Shown here: positions 1 through 9,009 of the stretch, piece after piece
Layout: each line of letters begins with the position of its first letter
Numbering within the stretch: the stretch's first letter is position 1
Assembly (NCBI RefSeq): GCF_050749885.1
Contig: NZ_JBOIUB010000003.1
Coordinates: 62,001-126,000 of the forward strand
Length of the DNA stretch: 64,000 bases
Source: Zooshikella sp050749885
Lineage (GTDB): Bacteria; Pseudomonadota; Gammaproteobacteria; Pseudomonadales; Zooshikellaceae
Reading direction: 5' to 3'
Program-made: the position numbers and the translations under genes
Notes under the pieces: model-generated
Told to the model about the DNA's origin: nothing
Seen by the model: the letters and a program-made list of their open reading frames with translations, nothing else
Database searches by the model: none

Positions 1-538
1 TAATCAGGCCATCAGCTCGCTGACTATAGACAAATTGCCCCTCTATATAGACCTCAAACTCGATCATGCGAGCCACTTTACCAGGGTGCAGTACTACATC
101 ATTCAATGCATCTGATTGCCCGATTGGCTGTCCTTGACGTTTAACCACCGCTTGCAATAAGAAGCGGCTCTCCATGATGTATTTACCCGCCAGTACTTCA
201 CCAACACGCTGCTCGATCTCATCAGGGTGAATATCGGTCAGAAAGCCCAAACGCCCCCGGTTAATACCCAGTACAGGTACACGGTAACGCGCTAGAGCTC
301 TTGCCGCCGCCAGCATACTACCATCACCACCAATGACCACGACAAGGTCACAGATCTCACCCATCATATTGTGGCTACACACTTGAAGCCCATGTCCAGG
401 TAAAACATCAGCAAGAGGTTTATCCAAAATGACATGAACCCCTTCAGACAGCAGAAATTTTTTCAATCGTTTAAGTGTCTCAACGACCTCTGCACTGCCT
501 AGGCGACCAATAACACCGACATGCTTAAATTGCTCCAT
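1..538 (-). CDS. nadK: NAD kinase, 3' end cut by window edge
   Basis: The start is the ATG whose complement lies at 536-538; 179 residues are visible before the left edge. The protein opens MEQFKHVGVIGR and carries the NAD-kinase GGDG motif in the run VVVIGGDGSML, followed by GINRGRLGFLTD and the NDVVLHPG segment (the family's NE/D substrate motif), with the ADGLI run at the edge. NAD kinases phosphorylate NAD to NADP using ATP or polyphosphate in the cytoplasm. The usual length is about 290-300 residues, so roughly 115 are missing beyond base 1. It is divergent from the DUF1853 gene across about 240 bases. Family identification is secure. Confidence 0.95.
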   Translation of the reverse strand, partial: MEQFKHVGVIGRLGSAEVVETLKRLKKFLLSEGVHVILDKPLADVLPGHGLQVCSHNMMGEICDLVVVIGGDGSMLAAARALARYRVPVLGINRGRLGFLTDIHPDEIEQRVGEVLAGKYIMESRFLLQAVVKRQGQPIGQSDALNDVVLHPGKVARMIEFEVYIEGQFVYSQRADGLI

Positions 539-775
539 AACACTCCGTGATAACAGGCTGCTTGTTTTGACTGATTGTTACTGGCTTAGCGCATAATGTC
601 TACAGTCTAGGATTACTTGCTTTCAAAACCTGAAATATTACGCTTTGTTTAATGCATTTACTTTGCGAAGTATTCTTAATCTATAGGCAAAATAAACAAC
701 ATATGCATAATATACTCTTCGCACATAAATGCTTGTGCTCTGGGCATCACAACCTACCAGCCTAAATGACTACTC

Positions 776-1768
776 ATGACCTACCGAATCACCCAGCTAT
801 ATCAAGATTTACAGTGGATTAATCAATCCCCGGTTATTCTAGCGCCCTCTGAACACATTAATACAACAAGCCCATACTTAGTAAAAACACCTTTTAGGAA
901 TAAACCCATTACTTGGAAACAGGAGGAACTTGAAGTACTTCAGTTCACATTACAAAAAAAACAAAACTATCGACTTGGGCATTATTATGAAACATTGGTT
1001 CATGTGTTATTACAAAGCCATCCTGAAGTTTCCTTCCTTAAACATAATATTCCAGTCCATGCTTCAGGCCGAACCTTAGGTGAGTTTGATTTACTTTACG
1101 TTGATCAAACAGTAAATCATTGGATACATCGTGAGCTTGCCGTGAAGTTTTATTTAGGTTTACCTAGCCAGTCAACGCAAAAAATAAGCGCATGGCATCA
1201 ATGGGTGGGACCTAACTGTCAAGATAGGCTCGATATAAAAGTCAATAAAATGCTGACTAAGCAGTTAAGGCTGAGTGAATATCCAGAAGCTAAGTCAATT
1301 TTAAATCAATTAACCCTTGCGACAGGAAACACGATACAGGGAAAAGAGCCTATAAAAGAAGGCGTATTACAAGGCTATTTATTTTATCCTTTTAAACAGC
1401 ATTGCCCCCCGCCAGTGAATGCTAATACTCATCACCTCAATGGAGACTGGGTAACTGAAAGCGAATTAACTGACTATTTAACTAGCCTTACCGAGTCATA
1501 CCAAATAAAAGGACAACTGGTGTATATTCCTCTCACCAAATTAGAGTGGCTTTCCCCTGTTCATCGACCAGTTATTAACGAAGTAAAAGGTTTTATGAGT
1601 AACATCGCTTTACAAAAATCAATGCAAGAACGGTTTGCGCTAGCTCAACCACCACAGTTAATCGCAGCCTGCTATCAAGATCGTCATTTTTTTAATGAGG
1701 TAAGACGTTTTTTTGTTGTTGCTGACCACTGGCCAGATAAAGCAGTGGCCGCTACCCAGGAAACGTAA
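776..1768 (+). CDS. DUF1853 family protein
   Basis: A 330-residue protein with the features I associate with DUF1853: RLGHYYETLVHVLL near residue 65, then SGRTLGEFDLLYVD and ELAVKFYLG. The acidic LGEFD run followed by a lysine-containing strand resembles a PD-(D/E)xK nuclease core (E/D...D...xK), but that is inference and no function is established. No signal peptide or membrane segment is seen, so it is probably cytoplasmic. It stands alone between the divergent nadK and the convergent PLP enzyme. No strong Shine-Dalgarno lies before the ATG at 776, so the start is the best available rather than proven. Confidence 0.8.
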   Translation: MTYRITQLYQDLQWINQSPVILAPSEHINTTSPYLVKTPFRNKPITWKQEELEVLQFTLQKKQNYRLGHYYETLVHVLLQSHPEVSFLKHNIPVHASGRTLGEFDLLYVDQTVNHWIHRELAVKFYLGLPSQSTQKISAWHQWVGPNCQDRLDIKVNKMLTKQLRLSEYPEAKSILNQLTLATGNTIQGKEPIKEGVLQGYLFYPFKQHCPPPVNANTHHLNGDWVTESELTDYLTSLTESYQIKGQLVYIPLTKLEWLSPVHRPVINEVKGFMSNIALQKSMQERFALAQPPQLIAACYQDRHFFNEVRRFFVVADHWPDKAVAATQET

Positions 1769-1788
1769 AAGGAGACGGTAAAAAAACA

Positions 1789-2730
1789 TCATTTATAGTA
1801 TTGTGGAAACCCTCTGCGCCCTTGCAAGCCACCACTGTGTATCATCAGTACTCGGCTTCCCGAAGGTATTTCACCATGCTTTATGCCTTCAAGTACACGC
1901 CAAACAAGTTTACCTGTATAAATAGGGTCCAATGGCAAAGAAAAGTCTTTTTCTATCGATAAAATAAACTGATGAAGCTGATCACTTATTTTACCATAGC
2001 CTCCCCAGTGACCATCTAACCATAATTGCCACTGTTTTTTGTCTCGGAACCCTGAATCTCGTAAAAATCCTTCGACAACGTCCTGAAGAAATCCCCCACC
2101 TTTAAGTACAGGCACACCAATCACCTGTTGTTGATCCACAGCACCTCTAATTAAACCCGCTAAAGTCCCTCCTGTACCACAGGCTGCAAAAATATAATCA
2201 AACTGTTTTACTGGCTCATACTCTGCAATTTCCTGTGTACCTTTTATAGCCAGTAAATTACTTCCACCTTCCGGTACCCAGTAAACAGAATTTGTATTAT
2301 TAAGAAACTGACTTTCCAGCACTTTTTGCATTTCAAACTGATGTTTTTCACGGTAAGTCTGCCGGTCCAAATAAATAAGCTGCATCCCCATCTCTGTCGC
2401 ATCTTTAAGGGTGGGCGATAACACCTTAGGTTGCTGACCACGAATAAATCCAACCGTTTTAATCCCTAAGTACGAACCTGCAACAGCCAGAGCATGAATA
2501 TGGTTTGAATAAGCGCCACCAAAACTTGCAACACAATCAGCACCACTCACCATTGCCGCCGTAAGGTTATATTTCAACTTATACCATTTATTACCAGAAA
2601 CCTGTGGGTGCACTAAGTCCAAACGCAGTACCGCTAGTTGAATATTTTTTTCGATCGCTAAAGGGTGAGGAAATGACTGAATATGAGGGGTTACTGAGGG
2701 AAATTGAGTGTCAAAAATATCAGTGCACAT
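1789..2730 (-). CDS. 1-aminocyclopropane-1-carboxylate deaminase/D-cysteine desulfhydrase-like PLP enzyme
   Basis: A 313-residue fold-type II PLP enzyme. The PLP lysine is expected in VSGNKWYKLKYNL (Lys51 aligns with the GNKxRKLE lysine of the family). ASFGGAYSNHIHALA follows as the substrate/phosphate segment, and AACGTGGTLAGLIRG as the glycine-rich PLP-phosphate loop. Family members deaminate ACC or release sulfide from D-cysteine; sequence alone does not separate these, and many bacterial members are D-cysteine desulfhydrases. Length is normal. It converges on the DUF1853 gene with 20 bases between the stops. No operon partner is evident. Confidence 0.85.
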   Translation of the reverse strand: MCTDIFDTQFPSVTPHIQSFPHPLAIEKNIQLAVLRLDLVHPQVSGNKWYKLKYNLTAAMVSGADCVASFGGAYSNHIHALAVAGSYLGIKTVGFIRGQQPKVLSPTLKDATEMGMQLIYLDRQTYREKHQFEMQKVLESQFLNNTNSVYWVPEGGSNLLAIKGTQEIAEYEPVKQFDYIFAACGTGGTLAGLIRGAVDQQQVIGVPVLKGGGFLQDVVEGFLRDSGFRDKKQWQLWLDGHWGGYGKISDQLHQFILSIEKDFSLPLDPIYTGKLVWRVLEGIKHGEIPSGSRVLMIHSGGLQGRRGFPQYYK

Positions 2731-2824
2731 AACCGGATTAACTTTGTAAATATCCCATTATATGCACTGCAATCTGTATTACCAAAAGTACGCTCAAAAA
2801 GCTGGCTCGTTATATATCCCTAAG

Positions 2825-4138
2825 CTAAGCCAACTGTAAATCCGTTACATTACTAGGTACTGAATCCTTATCATTTTTATGGGTTTCACAACGGTTTGAG
2901 TCACCATCAATAAATTGTCCTGGCATATCAATACGCTTGACAGGTTTACCACAACTCTTACCATCTTCACCCACGGCTTCACATCGTGAAGACTCATAAT
3001 GACGACGCCACTTTAAATAGTGCTCTTTGCTTACAAAACACTTTGCAGCCACATAAGCAATATTGTCTTCTAAGTAGCGTTCCACTTCGTTAAGTGGAAT
3101 AGTGACATGCCCTACGCCTGGATGATACGCAACAAATATCACCCCTTTTGTAGCCAATTGATCAAGCAATTGGTGAGGACTTCCACTTTGTAAACGCGCA
3201 ATCTCTTTATGTAAATCTTTTATTTCTGCTTGCTGCTGCTTATCAAGCTCTTCTAAGTACTCTTGCTCCACCTCTTTAGCACGAAGTTGCTCTTTTAGCT
3301 CTTGCGTCGCAGAACGTACTTTAGTCCTGATCTGAAATTCCAATTGTTGTTGCATCGTCGCCAGCTCTGCACGACTCTGCTGCTCAATTTCTTTTAGCAG
3401 TTGGGTCATTTCATTGCGGCTTTCTTGAAACTGTTGCTTTTGATTTTCCAGCTTCATGACCAATGCACGGTTCTTATTAGCCAGCTGCTCATTAGCCTGC
3501 TTGGCTAATGCCAGTTCTTGCTTATAGCGCGCAAGTTCATGACTAAATTGTTGTTTTAACCGAGCAATTTCTTCTTTGCTCTGCGTTGTCAATTTAGCCA
3601 GTTTTTCTTCATGTAGCTTTACTGCCTTGATAGCACGGGCAGCCGCCAACTGAGTAGGCTCTAGTTCATTGTTTTGAACCAACTTAACAACAGGAGTGCT
3701 ATTTGTATCTGTAAAAAGGCGCAACCGATTGCGTTTAGCAGCAGCTTTGATCAGCACCAGCTCATTAACAGAAGCATTTTGACGGTAATCCCACAGGCTT
3801 GAATGATGCCAGTTTACTGGACAGTTGGTACGAGTTGCTAACCGAATTGGTCCAGCCCCTAAGTTGGGACCTTTATCAGCCACTGATGCCATGTGCTTCA
3901 ATGGCACATTCCAACTACGGTCAGCCATGCCCTCTCGGTCAAAATCCAAAAGAAACAATACGACTGCTGTTACATGCAAATTAATATCAATTTGCACATA
4001 GGCACCTTTAACTGTTTGAGTTTTAAATTCTTCTAAATGAACAACACCATCAAGAACAGCATCAAACTCAGATATAAGCATTTGCTTGCAAATGCCTTTT
4101 GTGTTGAAAAACACGACTGCTTCAGCGAACTTATTCAA
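2825..4138 (-). CDS. Coiled-coil protein of unknown function with Cys/His tail
   Basis: I do not recognise this 437-residue protein. Three parts can be seen. The N-terminal domain (about 1-150) is globular and contains DINLHVTAVVLFLLDFD. A long charged Glu/Gln/Lys-rich coiled coil spans about 165-325. A C-terminal domain contains VIFVAYHPGVGHVTIPLNE and ends with a C-x9-C-x20-C-x2-H pattern that could bind zinc. The start is a TTG at 4138, chosen because an AAGGAG Shine-Dalgarno lies six bases upstream. It has no membrane segment or signal peptide. It is probably monocistronic, downstream of fadH on the same strand but 350 bases away. Confidence 0.7.
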   Translation of the reverse strand: MNKFAEAVVFFNTKGICKQMLISEFDAVLDGVVHLEEFKTQTVKGAYVQIDINLHVTAVVLFLLDFDREGMADRSWNVPLKHMASVADKGPNLGAGPIRLATRTNCPVNWHHSSLWDYRQNASVNELVLIKAAAKRNRLRLFTDTNSTPVVKLVQNNELEPTQLAAARAIKAVKLHEEKLAKLTTQSKEEIARLKQQFSHELARYKQELALAKQANEQLANKNRALVMKLENQKQQFQESRNEMTQLLKEIEQQSRAELATMQQQLEFQIRTKVRSATQELKEQLRAKEVEQEYLEELDKQQQAEIKDLHKEIARLQSGSPHQLLDQLATKGVIFVAYHPGVGHVTIPLNEVERYLEDNIAYVAAKCFVSKEHYLKWRRHYESSRCEAVGEDGKSCGKPVKRIDMPGQFIDGDSNRCETHKNDKDSVPSNVTDLQLA

Positions 4139-4155
4139 GGCGAACTCCTTTTACC
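4139..4155 (-). promoter_or_regulatory. Strong ribosome binding site supporting a TTG start
   Basis: Read on the minus strand, AAGGAG is followed by six bases and then TTG AAT AAG. This near-consensus site supports initiation at the TTG (first base 4138). TTG starts usually lower translation, and here they are paired with strong Shine-Dalgarno pairing. Confidence 0.65.
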
Positions 4156-4254
4156 TTGTACAAAAAGTAGGTAATACCAAATTGTTATCATACTGTTTCA
4201 CTACGCTAATGAAATGACTAGGTTTAAAAAAACATCAAGCCATCCATTTTTAAT

Positions 4255-4285
4255 GATTGGTTCTCAGTCACCCTGAGAACCAATC
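4255..4285. promoter_or_regulatory. Perfect 13-bp inverted repeat, hairpin or operator
   Basis: GATTGGTTCTCAG (4255-4267) is followed by a five-base loop, then its exact complement (4273-4285). It lies in the 350-base gap between fadH and the coiled-coil gene, about 200 bases past the fadH stop. No T-run follows on either strand, so a classical Rho-independent terminator is not supported. It could be an operator, an mRNA-stabilising hairpin or a Rho-type end. Nothing else is recognisable in the gap from 4139 to 4488. Confidence 0.5.
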
Positions 4286-4488
4286 GAAATAACGATATGC
4301 AAATTTATTTCTATTTTTCAAATAGTTAGCTTTGCACGTTCGCCTCATTGTAGTGAAACTGCTGCACAAAAAATGTGACTTCCTTAGCAATAGTTCGTTT
4401 AAAAAACAACCAGTTATCAACAGCTAAACGGTAAATAATTCAAACAAGTGTCTTAACGTTTTGTTTTAATTAATCTTTATTTGCAGTT

Positions 4489-6519
4489 CTATAATGTGGC
4501 AGCTAATGTTGTCCCTTGAGCAATCGCACGCTTAGCATCTAACTCAGCGGCTTTATCTGCACCACCAATTAAATGCACACTCATGCCAGCAGATGTTAAA
4601 GGTTGATAAAGAGTTTGATCAGAGTCTTGGCCAGCACAAATAATAATCGAGTCAGCAGGAATAAACGATGGATTCCCCCCCACAGTTATGTGAATACCAT
4701 TAGCGTCAATTTGCTCATACTGCACATCATTCAGCATATTAACACCACGCTGTTTAAGCTGAGCTCGATGAATCCACCCTGTTGTTTTACCTAGGTTTTT
4801 ACCCACTTTGGACTTTTTCCGCTGCAACAAAAAGACCTTACACTCAGGGAGAGGATGATCTGAAGCTAAAATACCTCCTCGCTTGCTCACTGAAAGGTCA
4901 ATTCCCCATTCATGGCAAAACGCCTGAGGTTCAACATCCTCTGAGGCTTTGTGAGTGATGTACTCTGCCACGTCAAAACCTATACCACCTGCACCAATAA
5001 TGACCACATTATTACCCACAGGCTTCTGATTTTTTATTACATCTAAATAACTCATCACCAGAGGTTGATCGATACCTGGAATTTCAGGCGTTCGAGGAGA
5101 TACCCCCGTGGCTAAAATAACTTCATCAAACTGCTGTGCGATTAAGTCATCGGCTTTAACAAGCGTTCCTGTTTTCACGCTTACACCTGCCAGCTTTATG
5201 CGTTGTGCAAAATACCTTAATGTTTCATGAAATTCCTCTTTACCAGGTATCTGCTTTGCCAAATTAAACTGTCCCCCAATTTGATCACTTTGCTCATAAA
5301 GCGTTACCTCATGACCTCGTTCTGCTGCAGTACAGGCAAAGGCCAGACCTGCAGGGCCAGCACCAATCACCGCTATTTTCTTTGCCGCACCATTCACGGG
5401 CCTAATGACCAGCTCTGTTTCGTGGCAAGCGCGTGGATTCACTAGACAGCTAGTCAGCTTCATTTGAAAGGTGTGATCAAGACAGGCTTGGTTGCAGGCA
5501 ATACAGGTATTAATAAGATTTGAATGTCCTTCAGCCGCTTTATTCACGAAGTCTGCATCCGCTAGAAAAGGGCGCGCCATAGAAACCATGTCAGCCTGGT
5601 TACTGGCTAAAATATGCTCTGCTATTTCAGGTGTATTAATTCGATTGGTTGCAATCACTGGAATAGTCACAGAAGGACGTAGTCTTGCTGTCACTTCGGA
5701 AAATGCTCCCCGAGGGACCATAGTTGCAATTGTTGGTACCCTTGCCTCATGCCAACCAATGCCTGTATTAATTAGGGTTGCACCCGCTTGTTCAATTGCT
5801 TGTGCAAGTATAACGACCTCATCCCACTGGCTGCCTCCTGGTACTAAATCCAGCATGGACAGCCTAAAAATAATGATGAAGTCTTCTCCTACTGCTTCAC
5901 GAGTACGCCGAACAATTTCAACAGGAAACTTAATACGCTGATTAAAAGGACCACCCCATTCATCTTCTCTTTGATTGGTTTCTGCAACGATGAATTGGTT
6001 AATCAGGTAACCTTCTGACCCCATAATTTCAACGCCATCGTATCCCGCTTCTTTTGCTAATTGAGCACACTGAACAAAATCAGTAATTTGCTGCTCAACT
6101 TCTTCTGAGGCTAAGGCATGAGGCTTGAAGGGGTTAATCGGTGCCTGTATAGCGGAGGGAGCAACATTGTCTGGGTTGTATGCATAACGTCCAGCATGAA
6201 GAATCTGCATACATATTTTACCGTCCACCTCATGGACCGTTTGGGTAATCAATTTATGCTGGCTCACCTCTTTAGCATTAGTTAGCTTGGCTGCTCCCTT
6301 TAACACAGCACCAACCTCATTTGGACTGATGCCTCCTGTTACAATTAGCCCTACTCCACCTAATGCGCGCTCTCGATAAAAGGCTGCCAAACGCTCAAAA
6401 CCATTAGGTCGTTCTTCCAAGCCTGTATGCATTGACCCCATTAATACGCGATTCGTTAATGTGGTAAATCCTAAATCAAGTGGTTTTAATAAGTGGGGGT
6501 AATGTTGATTCATGATCAC
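4489..6519 (-). CDS. fadH: NADPH-dependent 2,4-dienoyl-CoA reductase
   Basis: A 676-residue protein of the old-yellow-enzyme-like iron-sulfur flavoenzyme family, of typical FadH length. The N-terminal FMN-binding TIM barrel (about 1-330) begins with PLDLGFTTLTNRVLMGSMHT. The 4Fe-4S cysteines follow at about 338-358 in CIACNQACLD...CLVNPRAC. The FAD-binding Rossmann motif is AVIGAGPAGLAFACTAAERG, and a second nucleotide-binding segment VVIIGAGGIGFDVAEY serves NADPH. FadH reduces 2,4-dienoyl-CoA intermediates during beta-oxidation of unsaturated fatty acids. It is divergent from an AraC-type regulator 103 bases away, a common arrangement for local regulation; that link is inference. Confidence 0.95.
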   Translation of the reverse strand: MIMNQHYPHLLKPLDLGFTTLTNRVLMGSMHTGLEERPNGFERLAAFYRERALGGVGLIVTGGISPNEVGAVLKGAAKLTNAKEVSQHKLITQTVHEVDGKICMQILHAGRYAYNPDNVAPSAIQAPINPFKPHALASEEVEQQITDFVQCAQLAKEAGYDGVEIMGSEGYLINQFIVAETNQREDEWGGPFNQRIKFPVEIVRRTREAVGEDFIIIFRLSMLDLVPGGSQWDEVVILAQAIEQAGATLINTGIGWHEARVPTIATMVPRGAFSEVTARLRPSVTIPVIATNRINTPEIAEHILASNQADMVSMARPFLADADFVNKAAEGHSNLINTCIACNQACLDHTFQMKLTSCLVNPRACHETELVIRPVNGAAKKIAVIGAGPAGLAFACTAAERGHEVTLYEQSDQIGGQFNLAKQIPGKEEFHETLRYFAQRIKLAGVSVKTGTLVKADDLIAQQFDEVILATGVSPRTPEIPGIDQPLVMSYLDVIKNQKPVGNNVVIIGAGGIGFDVAEYITHKASEDVEPQAFCHEWGIDLSVSKRGGILASDHPLPECKVFLLQRKKSKVGKNLGKTTGWIHRAQLKQRGVNMLNDVQYEQIDANGIHITVGGNPSFIPADSIIICAGQDSDQTLYQPLTSAGMSVHLIGGADKAAELDAKRAIAQGTTLAATL

Positions 6520-6622
6520 TCCTAATTAGGCATTCATAATCGTTTTTCTGCGGCATACCATAAATCTGTCTTATAATGCCGACAATGATTAAGAATGACA
6601 CTTTATTGACCATGATGAGCAG

Positions 6623-7654
6623 ATGCTGATGAAGCTAGGCAATGTTTCAGTGACCTATATAGAAACGCTGGCAAATGCGATTCATCGCTGCGGAATAAAC
6701 CCAGCGCCTTTATTAAAAGAGTTTGGACTCATCCTTTCTGAACTTAGTGATGAACAGCAGCAAGTCAGTATTGCTCGGTTTATGCGTCTTGGTGCAGCAG
6801 CAATAACGTTAACCCAGGAGCCTGGTCTTGGCTTACTTATGGGAAAGCATGCTCCCATCCAGCAGTGGGGGCTGGCAGGCTTATTAGCACTGAGTGCACC
6901 TAACATGAAGTCAGCTATAACCGCACTCATCGACTATGAATGTTTAACCAGTGAAAGTGTACGTGGAAAATCAAGCCTTGATTACACTGAAAACAGTTGT
7001 CATATAAATTTTTACAGTATTTCACCTTATACTGTTTATAACCTATTTATTGTTGAATCTGTTTTACTTAGCTGGCTACAGACTTTACGTTGGTTGGCGG
7101 AGCCTGAACAGCTTCAAGCAGAGGTTTTTTTTGAGTTTCCAGCACCAGCCTATGCCAACAAATTTAAGCCATTTTTTAAGTGTCCAGTTCACTTCTCTCA
7201 ACCATTTAATAAATTAGTCATCTCTGCATCATCACTTACAAAATGTAACCGCTTTAAACATCAAGTAATGTATAACTCTCTACTGGCAACCTGTGAGCAA
7301 AAGAAAAAACAACTCACCTTTTCTGCGCGTTGGCAAGAACGTGTAGTGCGTATTCTTTCACGAGAACTGCATGGGGGGCAGCCCACATTAGAGTTCACAG
7401 CAGCCCAACTAGGTCTATCGCAATGGACACTTCGCCGTAAACTTAACGAGGAAAGCACTTCCTTTCAAAAACTACTTAATCAAACTCGATTGGATTTAGC
7501 TCTTAATTATGTAAAAGAAACACCACTCAGTTTTGCAGAAATCGCTTACCTATTAGGGTTTTCATCGCCAGAAGCATTTCAGCGAGCCTTTAAACGTTGG
7601 ACCACAAAAACGCCAGGTCAAGTACGTCAAATAGAATTACATCACTCTTCATAA
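6623..7654 (+). CDS. AraC-family transcriptional regulator
   Basis: A 343-residue regulator with the two-domain plan of the OruR/ArgR-like AraC group. The N-terminal effector domain (about 1-230, with QWGLAGLLALSAPNMKSAI) resembles the Arabinose_bd (DUF4066-type) domain. The C-terminal AraC DNA-binding domain (about 240-335) has a first helix-turn-helix around LEFTAAQLGLSQWTLRRKL and the conserved second-helix signature FAEIAYLLGFSSPEAFQRAF. It is transcribed away from fadH, so it probably controls fadH and itself in response to a fatty-acid-related signal; that is inference. Its 3' end overlaps the small acidic ORF on the opposite strand by 13 bases. Confidence 0.9.
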   Translation: MLMKLGNVSVTYIETLANAIHRCGINPAPLLKEFGLILSELSDEQQQVSIARFMRLGAAAITLTQEPGLGLLMGKHAPIQQWGLAGLLALSAPNMKSAITALIDYECLTSESVRGKSSLDYTENSCHINFYSISPYTVYNLFIVESVLLSWLQTLRWLAEPEQLQAEVFFEFPAPAYANKFKPFFKCPVHFSQPFNKLVISASSLTKCNRFKHQVMYNSLLATCEQKKKQLTFSARWQERVVRILSRELHGGQPTLEFTAAQLGLSQWTLRRKLNEESTSFQKLLNQTRLDLALNYVKETPLSFAEIAYLLGFSSPEAFQRAFKRWTTKTPGQVRQIELHHSS

Positions 7655-7755
7655 TCCCAAGGGTCATCAACAGGTGCTTCATGCTGCTCTGCTAGCTCAA
7701 ACCAGTCTTCTGTTTGCTGTTGTTGCTCCAACAATTCCTCAACATAATCTTCCAT
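7642..7755 (-). CDS. Small acidic ORF, 37 residues
   Basis: Read on the minus strand, an ATG at 7755 opens MEDYVEELLEQQQQ and the frame stops at 7642. The peptide is strongly acidic (about 13 Asp/Glu in 37) and Gln-rich in the middle. An AGAGGG Shine-Dalgarno sits seven bases upstream of the ATG, which is the main reason to take the ORF seriously. It converges on and overlaps the end of the AraC-type gene. I do not recognise the family. Without homologs, a chance ORF remains possible. Confidence 0.4.
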   Translation of the reverse strand: MEDYVEELLEQQQQTEDWFELAEQHEAPVDDPWDYEE

Positions 7756-8083
7756 TCATGCGCCCTCTATTAGTGCAAAAAATTTAAGACTGTTCTTCAG
7801 GAATACGTTCTACGCTTTACATTTCATCCATAATTATTAGTTGTACTATGAAGGAAAATGTAAGTTAAAGACGTAATAAGTACTCCTAAATGGAAATAAG
7901 CAGATAAAGTAAAGCAATAATTAAGCCATTGTTGAGAATAGCCTAAGGAAGGAAACTTCGATAATTAAGATTTAAGGAGCAAATTGGACGGGTAAACAAC
8001 TCTTACAAATATTGGTAAAAAATTTTTGATTTAACGACGGGTGTGTCAAGTACTTTTTGTTGCACTTTAAGTGTAGGAAGATA
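7756..8083. other. Intergenic gap, no gene seen
   Basis: An AT-rich stretch between the small acidic ORF and tRNA-Asp. I see no open frame with a ribosome binding site, no strong hairpin and no repeat. It must contain the end of the tRNA transcript and the promoter of the small ORF, but neither could be placed. Confidence 0.4.
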
Positions 8084-8160
8084 TGGCGGAGCGGACGGGA
8101 CTCGAACCCGCGACCCCCGGCGTGACAGGCCGGTATTCTAACCAACTGAACTACCGCTCC
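8084..8160 (-). tRNA. tRNA-Asp (anticodon GTC)
   Basis: Reading the minus strand gives GGAGCGG, the D-arm GTTCAGTTGGTTAGAAT, the anticodon loop CCTGTCACG (GTC) and the T-arm GGGTTCGAGTCCC. The matching acceptor strand CCGCTCC and an encoded GCCA end follow. It is 77 bases including CCA, and all arms pair. It is followed 5' by tRNA-Val, 38 bases away in the same orientation, so both probably come from one transcript. Confidence 0.97.
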
Positions 8161-8198
8161 ATATTTTTATCTTGTGACTGACTCTATTTTTCCTGACG

Positions 8199-8274
8199 TG
8201 GTGGGCAGGGAGGGGTTCGAACCCCCGACCCTCGCCTTGTAAGGGCGATGCTCTCCCAGCTGAGCTACCTGCCC
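8199..8274 (-). tRNA. tRNA-Val (anticodon TAC)
   Basis: On the minus strand the gene begins GGGCAGGTAGCTCAGCTGGG. The anticodon loop is CTTACAA (TAC), the T-arm is GGGGGTTCGAACCCC, and the acceptor CTGCCC ends in encoded ACCA. It is 76 bases. It lies upstream of tRNA-Asp in the same orientation; Val-Asp pairs are common in gammaproteobacteria. Confidence 0.97.
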
Positions 8275-8504
8275 GACAGGTGATGCGCATTCTACTGGTA
8301 TTTTTTTCAGAGTCAATAGCTTATATGTTGCGATACAACCAACAATGGTAAAAAAACGACTAAGCTACGCCACCAGTTTAATACTCAGCATTATAAAACA
8401 ATTGCCTTACATGCAAAAAATGGTGATAACATAACCATTCATGCAAATAAGGCTAACCTGGCACAAACAGCCAACTAGATGGAAAAAACAAATACTTACA
8501 CGTT

Positions 8505-8993
8505 TTACAACGTAATACTCAGATATGCCCTAACCATTCCAGCCTCATCCTGAGCATCAATTCTAATTTTCTCTATCGTAAAGTGATATTGATTATGTAA
8601 ATTAATCACCCAGGCTAACAGCTTTTGATAGGCGACCTTATCCATCCATACTGTCACCCCTTCATTAGAGGGCTGAACTCGACTTAACTTAATGCCTTGC
8701 TGTCTAGCAGCACCAGTGACAACAGCCGAAAGTTTATCCTGAGAGACTTGCTGACCGCCCTGACTTGCACTTTGCCTAGCAGCCTGTTCATTTGCCTGAA
8801 TAAAAGCCAGCGTATCCATGTTTGACTGATATTCTTTACGTGACTCTTCGGACCACTGCATTACAGGATCCCAAATCAACATATAAACGACCGTTAAAGT
8901 CACAGCAACAACCATAATTAACAAAGCACGCCGATCCCGCTCTGGCATTGCATTTAGCTGTGCAGTTATTTTTTCCACGAAAGGTGATGCCAT
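8505..8993 (-). CDS. gspM: Type II secretion system protein M
   Basis: A 162-residue bitopic inner-membrane protein. A short cytoplasmic N-terminus is followed by a membrane helix at about 22-44 (ALLIMVVAVTLTVVYMLIW) and a periplasmic ferredoxin-like domain. GspM binds GspL and helps form the inner-membrane platform of the T2SS. Position supports the call: it is the last gene of the minus-strand gsp operon, 16 bases after gspL. No gspN follows, and nothing between its stop and the tRNA genes looks coding. Length is normal for the family. Confidence 0.9.
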   Translation of the reverse strand: MASPFVEKITAQLNAMPERDRRALLIMVVAVTLTVVYMLIWDPVMQWSEESRKEYQSNMDTLAFIQANEQAARQSASQGGQQVSQDKLSAVVTGAARQQGIKLSRVQPSNEGVTVWMDKVAYQKLLAWVINLHNQYHFTIEKIRIDAQDEAGMVRAYLSITL

Positions 8994-9009
8994 ACTATCA
9001 ATCTACCTT

